Assembly (NCBI GenBank): GCA_905233865.1
Contig: CAJOGH010000037.1
Coordinates: forward strand, 1-8,062
Length of the DNA: 8,062 nucleotides
Source: an uncultured Atopobiaceae bacterium
Lineage (GTDB): Bacteria; Actinomycetota; Coriobacteriia; Coriobacteriales; Atopobiaceae
Direction: 5' to 3'
Numbering within the stretch: the first letter of the stretch is position 1; every line of letters begins with the position of its first letter. This document shows, piece by piece, positions 5,308 through 8,062 of this stretch. The notes beneath the pieces were generated by a model. The model saw only the letters and a list, made by a program, of their open reading frames with translations, had not been told where the DNA came from and made no database searches. A program made the position numbers and the translations under genes.

Positions 5308-5363
5308 GCACACAATACTTCGGGTCTGTTCGTATATAGCGACAGACTCAAAGTATTGAGCGG
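5308..5363. repeat. 56-bp palindromic repeat, copy 2
   Basis: Second identical copy, exactly 70 nt downstream of the first and in the same orientation, separated by a 14-nt spacer. Its palindromic core is 5313-5358. It ends 8 nt from the exoA stop codon, so it would form a hairpin at the 3' end of the patatin-exoA transcript on the minus strand. No T-run follows on that strand, so it is not a canonical intrinsic terminator, yet no other terminator for exoA is visible. Confidence 0.9.
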
Positions 5364-5371
5364 TTTTGCCC

Positions 5372-6163
5372 CTACAGCTCGATGCAGAGCTCCACGGGGC
5401 AGTGGTCGGAGCCGTAGACCTCATTGAGGATCGCGGCGGTGCGGACGCGGTCGCGGATGTCGTCGCTTACCAGGAAGTAGTCGATGCGCCAGCCGGCGTT
5501 GTTCTTGCGCGCGTTAAAGCGATAGCTCCACCAGCTGTAGGCGCCCTCCAGGTCGGGGTGACGGTCGCGGAAGGTGTCGGTGAAGCCGGCGTCAAGCAGG
5601 CGGGTGAAGGACTCGCGCTCCTCGTCGGAGAAGCCCGCGTTGCCCCGGTTGGACCGCGGGTTCTTGAGGTCTATCTCGTTGTGGGCCACGTTGAAGTCGC
5701 CGCAGGTGACAACCGGCTTGTCCTTTGCCAGCTCACACAGGAAGTCGCGGTAGGCCGCGTCCCACTCCATGCGCGTGTCAATGCGCGCGAGCTCGTTCTG
5801 GGCGTTGGGCGTGTAGACGTTGACGAACCAGTAGGTGGGAAACTCGAGCGCGCACACGCGGCCCTCGGTGTTGGCTTCGGCGGCAAGTCCGTCGCAGGGG
5901 ATGTCTCGGATGACCTGCAGCGGTTCCTCGCGCGAGAACACGGCCGTGCCCGAGTAGCCCTTGCGCTCGGCGTAGCTCCAGGTCTGGTGGTAGCCGGGCA
6001 GGTCGAGCTCTATCTGCCCCTCCTGGAGCTTGGTCTCCTGGATGGCAAAGACGTCGGCGTTGCAGGCCTCGAACACCTCGACGAAGGAGGGGTCCTTCTT
6101 CATGACGGCACGCAGCCCGTTGACGTTCCACGAAACAAGGCGAAGCTCACGGGTATCGCTCAT
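5372..6163 (-). CDS. exoA: exonuclease III-type AP endonuclease
   Basis: The 263-residue protein is a full-length member of the ExoIII/APE1 family (endonuclease/exonuclease/phosphatase fold), which cuts DNA 5' of abasic sites in base excision repair. Motifs in order are LVSWNVNGLRA (9-19), IQETKLQ with metal ligand E43, VYTPNAQ with Y117, GDFNVAHNEIDL with D156 and N158, WRIDYFL with D228, and GSDHCPVEL with D253 and H254. It is typical of the Gram-positive ExoA group (about 250-265 residues) rather than the longer Xth. The start is the ATG at 6163, with AGGAGG 4 nt upstream; a TTG eight codons earlier lacks support. It starts 16 nt after the patatin gene's stop on the same strand, so they form an operon. 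Its downstream end faces the palindromic repeats. Confidence 0.97.
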   Translation of the reverse strand: MSDTRELRLVSWNVNGLRAVMKKDPSFVEVFEACNADVFAIQETKLQEGQIELDLPGYHQTWSYAERKGYSGTAVFSREEPLQVIRDIPCDGLAAEANTEGRVCALEFPTYWFVNVYTPNAQNELARIDTRMEWDAAYRDFLCELAKDKPVVTCGDFNVAHNEIDLKNPRSNRGNAGFSDEERESFTRLLDAGFTDTFRDRHPDLEGAYSWWSYRFNARKNNAGWRIDYFLVSDDIRDRVRTAAILNEVYGSDHCPVELCIEL

Positions 6164-6179
6164 GGGTCCTCCTGGGGTA

Positions 6180-7073
6180 TCAGCCAAAGATGAACTTCTC
6201 GATTTTGGGCCAGTCGCGCTCGGCCTGCGCGCGTCCCATGCGGTAGGACTCCTCCAGCTGGGCGCGCTTGGTCGTGGTAGAGCTGACAGGCATGATATCG
6301 GGTCGGATGGTTAGGAGCTGGCCGGACCGCTCCAGACGCGCTAGGCGCTCGAGCTCGCGGTTGTAGCGGTCGTTGCGCGTCATGAGTGCGGCAAAGAGCG
6401 CGTCGTTGTCGCCGCTGACTTGCAGGTTGATGCGCGCGCTCGTGGCGCTGACCGGCGGCTTCCTGTAGCCCTCGGGGCGCGTGGCAATGAGCAGCATCTT
6501 GGAGTAGCCGGCCTCCTCGGCCATGTGCACGGGCAGGCCGGCGCCGCGGCCCAGGCCACCGTCATACATGATGTGATCGTCAATGACGGGCGGCACCATG
6601 AGGCCAGGCAGGGTCGAGCTCGCACGCACGCGTACGGTCATGTCCTGGATCGTGGGCATGTCCTCGCGCCCCCAGGTGACGGTCTTGCCCGCAGTCACGT
6701 CCAGCGCCTGGATGCGCAGGCTTGCGGGGTTGGCGCAGAAGGTCTCCCAGTCAAAGGGCATGTAACCGTCATCGATGCAGCCCTGGTAGTCGTACTCGGC
6801 ATTGAAGTAGCCGTTGCCGCTCATCCAGGAGCGCATGCCGCCGGCCTGGGGCCTGCGGTCGGACAGCTCGATGAAGGCGTCGCGCACGCGCTTGGCGTCA
6901 CGCGACACGTAGTCCACGGTGTGGGACGCGCCGGCGCTGATGCCGCACACGAAGTCGAAGTAGATGCCGCGATCCAGGAAGAGCGTGGCAAAGCCAGCGG
7001 TGTAGCTGGCCCGATAGCCGCCTCCCTCAAAGACGAGGGCGCAGTCGTGAACGTTGCAGCTGAGTGTATCCAT
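6180..7073 (-). CDS. patatin-like phospholipase family protein
   Basis: The 297-residue protein has the Ser-Asp dyad of patatins. The oxyanion-hole glycines are in FEGGGYRASYTAG (15-27), the nucleophile S46 is in GISAGAS, and the catalytic Asp D171 is in YDGGLG. The ASSTLPGLMVPPV segment (151-163) is typical of the bacterial YjjU-like group, which carries a C-terminal extension seen here (about 225-297, Arg/Glu-rich helices). Such proteins are predicted acyl hydrolases acting on lipids; the substrate is unknown. There is no signal peptide or membrane segment, so it is probably cytosolic or peripheral at the inner membrane face. The ATG at 7073 is supported by GGGGAGG five nt upstream; the frame remains open much further upstream, but only as antisense to the sirtuin gene. 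It is divergent from the sirtuin gene and leads the exoA operon. Confidence 0.93.
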   Translation of the reverse strand: MDTLSCNVHDCALVFEGGGYRASYTAGFATLFLDRGIYFDFVCGISAGASHTVDYVSRDAKRVRDAFIELSDRRPQAGGMRSWMSGNGYFNAEYDYQGCIDDGYMPFDWETFCANPASLRIQALDVTAGKTVTWGREDMPTIQDMTVRVRASSTLPGLMVPPVIDDHIMYDGGLGRGAGLPVHMAEEAGYSKMLLIATRPEGYRKPPVSATSARINLQVSGDNDALFAALMTRNDRYNRELERLARLERSGQLLTIRPDIMPVSSTTTKRAQLEESYRMGRAQAERDWPKIEKFIFG

Positions 7074-7089
7074 AGTTCCTCCCCGACCT

Positions 7090-7098
7090 ATCTTACCC
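7090..7098 (-). promoter_or_regulatory. putative promoter -10 element for the patatin-exoA operon
   Basis: On the minus strand this reads GGGTAAGAT, with TAAGAT (four of six of TATAAT) at 7095-7090 and a predicted start near 7083, leaving a very short leader. The nine bases plus the preceding CTT match the site before ybaB closely (CTTGGGTATGAT against CTTGGGTAAGAT). Confidence 0.4.
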
Positions 7099-7109
7099 AA
7101 GCGCCGCGG

Positions 7110-7118
7110 TGGTAGCAT
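7110..7118 (+). promoter_or_regulatory. putative promoter -10 element for the sirtuin gene
   Basis: TGGTAGCAT contains TAGCAT (7113-7118), four of six of TATAAT, 33 nt before the sirtuin start. It sits 11 nt from the oppositely oriented patatin -10 site, so both promoters share the 78-nt divergent region. No -35 box is clear. Confidence 0.35.
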
Positions 7119-7151
7119 CAAGGGAAACAGAGGCGTAGGAAAGGGGCTGGC

Positions 7152-7892
7152 ATGGCAGTCGACGCGATCACGGACGCCAACGAGGCGGCATCGAGGCTGG
7201 CGGAGCTCTTTGGCAAGGCAAGCCGCGCGGTGTTCTTTGGTGGGGCCGGCGTCTCCACGGCCAGCGGCATTCCCGACTTTCGCTCGGCCGACGGCCTGTA
7301 CAACCAGAAGTTCGACTACCCGCCCGAGGTCATGCTCTCGCACAGCTTCTACGAGACGCACACGGCCGAGTTCTACGACTTCTATCGTGACCGCATGATC
7401 GCCCTTGATGCTCGTCCCAACCAGGCGCACCTCAAGCTTGCGCAGCTGGAGGAGGAGGGTCACCTGGCTGCGGTTGTCACGCAGAACATAGACGGCCTTC
7501 ACCAGATGGCGGGGTCCAAGCGCGTCTGGGAGCTGCATGGTAGCGTGCACCGCAACATCTGCCGGCGCTGCGGGCATGTCCACAGCGCGGAGTGGGTCCT
7601 GGACACCCAAGGGGTTCCGGTGTGCCAGGAGTGCGGCGGCGAGGTCAAGCCCGACGTGGTCCTGTACGAGGAGGCGCTTGACCAGGGCGTGATCCGCGGT
7701 GCGGTCAACGCCATCTCCTCGGCGGACCTTCTCGTCATAGGAGGCACGTCGCTGGTGGTTTACCCGGCGGCCGGTCTCGTGGACTACTTCCAGGGCGACA
7801 CCGTGGTTGTGGTCAACCTCCAGCCCACGCCGCAGGACGCGCGTGCCGACGTTGTGATGGCGTGTGACATAGCTGCCGCATTCGACTTTTAG
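7152..7892 (+). CDS. cobB: sirtuin (NAD-dependent protein deacylase)
   Basis: The 246-residue protein is a complete Sir2 enzyme of standard bacterial length. The NAD-binding GAGVSTASGIPDFR lies at 31-44, TQNIDGLH at 110-117, and the catalytic H129 is in WELHGS. The zinc ligands are C137, C140, C158 and C161. KPDVVLYEE lies at 166-174, and GTSLVVYPAAG (198-208) contacts NAD. Sirtuins remove acyl groups from lysine, consuming NAD and releasing nicotinamide and O-acyl-ADP-ribose. The Tyr-x-x-Arg motif of desuccinylase-type class III sirtuins is not seen at the equivalent position (FYDFY, 74-78), so a plain deacetylase of the Thermotoga-like type is more likely; this is inference. GGAAAGGGG (7138-7146) precedes the ATG by 5 nt. 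folE follows in the same direction after 93 nt with its own promoter. The gene symbol is a generic family name. Confidence 0.96.
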   Translation: MAVDAITDANEAASRLAELFGKASRAVFFGGAGVSTASGIPDFRSADGLYNQKFDYPPEVMLSHSFYETHTAEFYDFYRDRMIALDARPNQAHLKLAQLEEEGHLAAVVTQNIDGLHQMAGSKRVWELHGSVHRNICRRCGHVHSAEWVLDTQGVPVCQECGGEVKPDVVLYEEALDQGVIRGAVNAISSADLLVIGGTSLVVYPAAGLVDYFQGDTVVVVNLQPTPQDARADVVMACDIAAAFDF

Positions 7893-7898
7893 CGCTCT

Positions 7899-7912
7899 GG
7901 GTACAGTACAAT
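7899..7912 (+). promoter_or_regulatory. putative promoter for folE
   Basis: Two overlapping -10 candidates lie in the gap after the sirtuin gene: TACAAT (7907-7912, five of six of TATAAT) and TACAGT (7902-7907) within GGGTACAGT. A start near 7919 would give a leader of about 65 nt to folE. No good -35 box is present. Confidence 0.45.
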
Positions 7913-7928
7913 TTGCTGCGGACAAGAG

Positions 7929-7962
7929 CATGCCGCCGTGCGTCATCGCGCGGGCCGGCATG
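7929..7962 (+). other. long hairpin in the folE leader
   Basis: CATGCCG (7929-7935) pairs with CGGCATG (7956-7962). Inside it CC pairs with GG, and GTGCG (7938-7942) pairs with CGCGC (7947-7951) around a TCAT loop, leaving a 2-nt bulge: 14 pairs in total. It ends 12 nt before the folE ribosome binding site. No T-run follows, so it is not a terminator for the sirtuin gene. It is shorter than the known THF riboswitch and does not show that structure. Confidence 0.5.
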
Positions 7963-7985
7963 GCAGCTATGAACGGAGAGCATAC

Positions 7986-8062
7986 ATGGCAGGTTCGCAG
8001 ATGGACCACAACAAGATAGAGCAGGGCGTGAGGCTGATGCTCGAGGGAATGGGGGAGGACCC
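7986..8062 (+). CDS. folE: GTP cyclohydrolase I, N-terminal fragment
   Basis: Only the first 25 codons are inside the window: MAGSQ, then a helix with DHNKIEQGVRLMLEGMGEDP. The pattern of a Lys/Glu helix, an [VA]R-x-[ML]-L-E core and G-E-D-P matches the N-terminus of FolE, in which this stretch precedes the REGL-x-x-TP-x-R motif (out of view here). FolE converts GTP to dihydroneopterin triphosphate, the first step of folate synthesis. The ATG at 7986 has GGAGAG (7975-7980) 5 nt upstream; a second ATG at 8001 has no ribosome site. The assignment rests on a short segment, so it is less certain than for the complete genes. Confidence 0.8.
   Translation, partial: MAGSQMDHNKIEQGVRLMLEGMGED

Noticed and set aside
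5238..5363. A CRISPR array
   Set aside because: There are only two repeats of 56 bp with a 14-nt spacer and no cas genes; CRISPR repeats and spacers are of different size, and the strong whole-length palindrome does not fit.
5366..6193. Plus-strand open frame of 275 codons opposite exoA
   Set aside because: It is a shadow of exoA, whose catalytic residues are all present on the minus strand, and it has no ribosome binding site.
7893..7985. A tetrahydrofolate or preQ1 riboswitch before folE
   Set aside because: The leader is about 65 nt with one simple hairpin, too short for the THF class, and it lacks the C-rich and A-rich pseudoknot segments of preQ1 riboswitches.
7074..8009. Upstream extension of the patatin frame to about 609 codons
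   Set aside because: The extension is antisense to the sirtuin gene and resembles no domain; the ATG at 7073 has GGGGAGG at the right distance and begins just before the conserved patatin motif.

Overview
The window is an ordinary chromosomal stretch of a GC-rich anaerobic bacterium. Three things point to a Gram-positive actinobacterium of the class Coriobacteriia, probably Olsenella/Atopobium-like: strong GC bias at third codon positions, AGGAGG-type ribosome binding sites, and a dnaX-ybaB-recR block in the same neighbourhood as rubrerythrin and an exoA/patatin/sirtuin group. This placement is inferred from gene content and protein style; no 16S gene is present.

Left part (1-2652, all +): the 3' end of dnaX, then ybaB and recR (DNA replication and recombinational repair, probably one transcript). 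Next come two uncharacterised genes: a single-pass membrane protein with a basic cytoplasmic N-terminus, and a small beta-rich protein of 100 residues. A tRNA-Asp(GUC) gene follows, with its own promoter and a textbook intrinsic terminator.

Middle part (2653-5371): a GC-rich 189-nt gap without a gene, then a two-gene unit encoding a HAD-IB phosphatase and a MutY-like HhH-GPD DNA glycosylase. The glycosylase lacks the [4Fe-4S] cysteines and has Glu where MutY has its catalytic Asp. Rubrerythrin (peroxide detoxification) follows with its own terminator. The gap between convergent rubrerythrin and exoA holds two identical 56-bp copies of an AT-richer, almost perfectly palindromic element, the most unusual feature of the window.

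Right part (5372-8062): a minus-strand operon of a patatin-like phospholipase followed by exoA (AP endonuclease/exonuclease III), divergent from a sirtuin NAD-dependent deacylase on the plus strand. The window ends inside the first codons of folE (GTP cyclohydrolase I), which has a long hairpin in its leader.

Functionally, four genes concern DNA replication or repair (dnaX, recR, the MutY-like gene, exoA), ybaB encodes a nucleoid protein and rubrerythrin handles oxidants. No insertion sequence, phage gene, CRISPR array or toxin-antitoxin pair was seen. No gap without a gene exceeds 300 bases; the longest are 5137-5371 and 2653-2841, both described below. I did not find a convincing new multi-gene system. 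The items worth a second look are the tandem palindromes, the cluster-free glycosylase and several leader hairpins.
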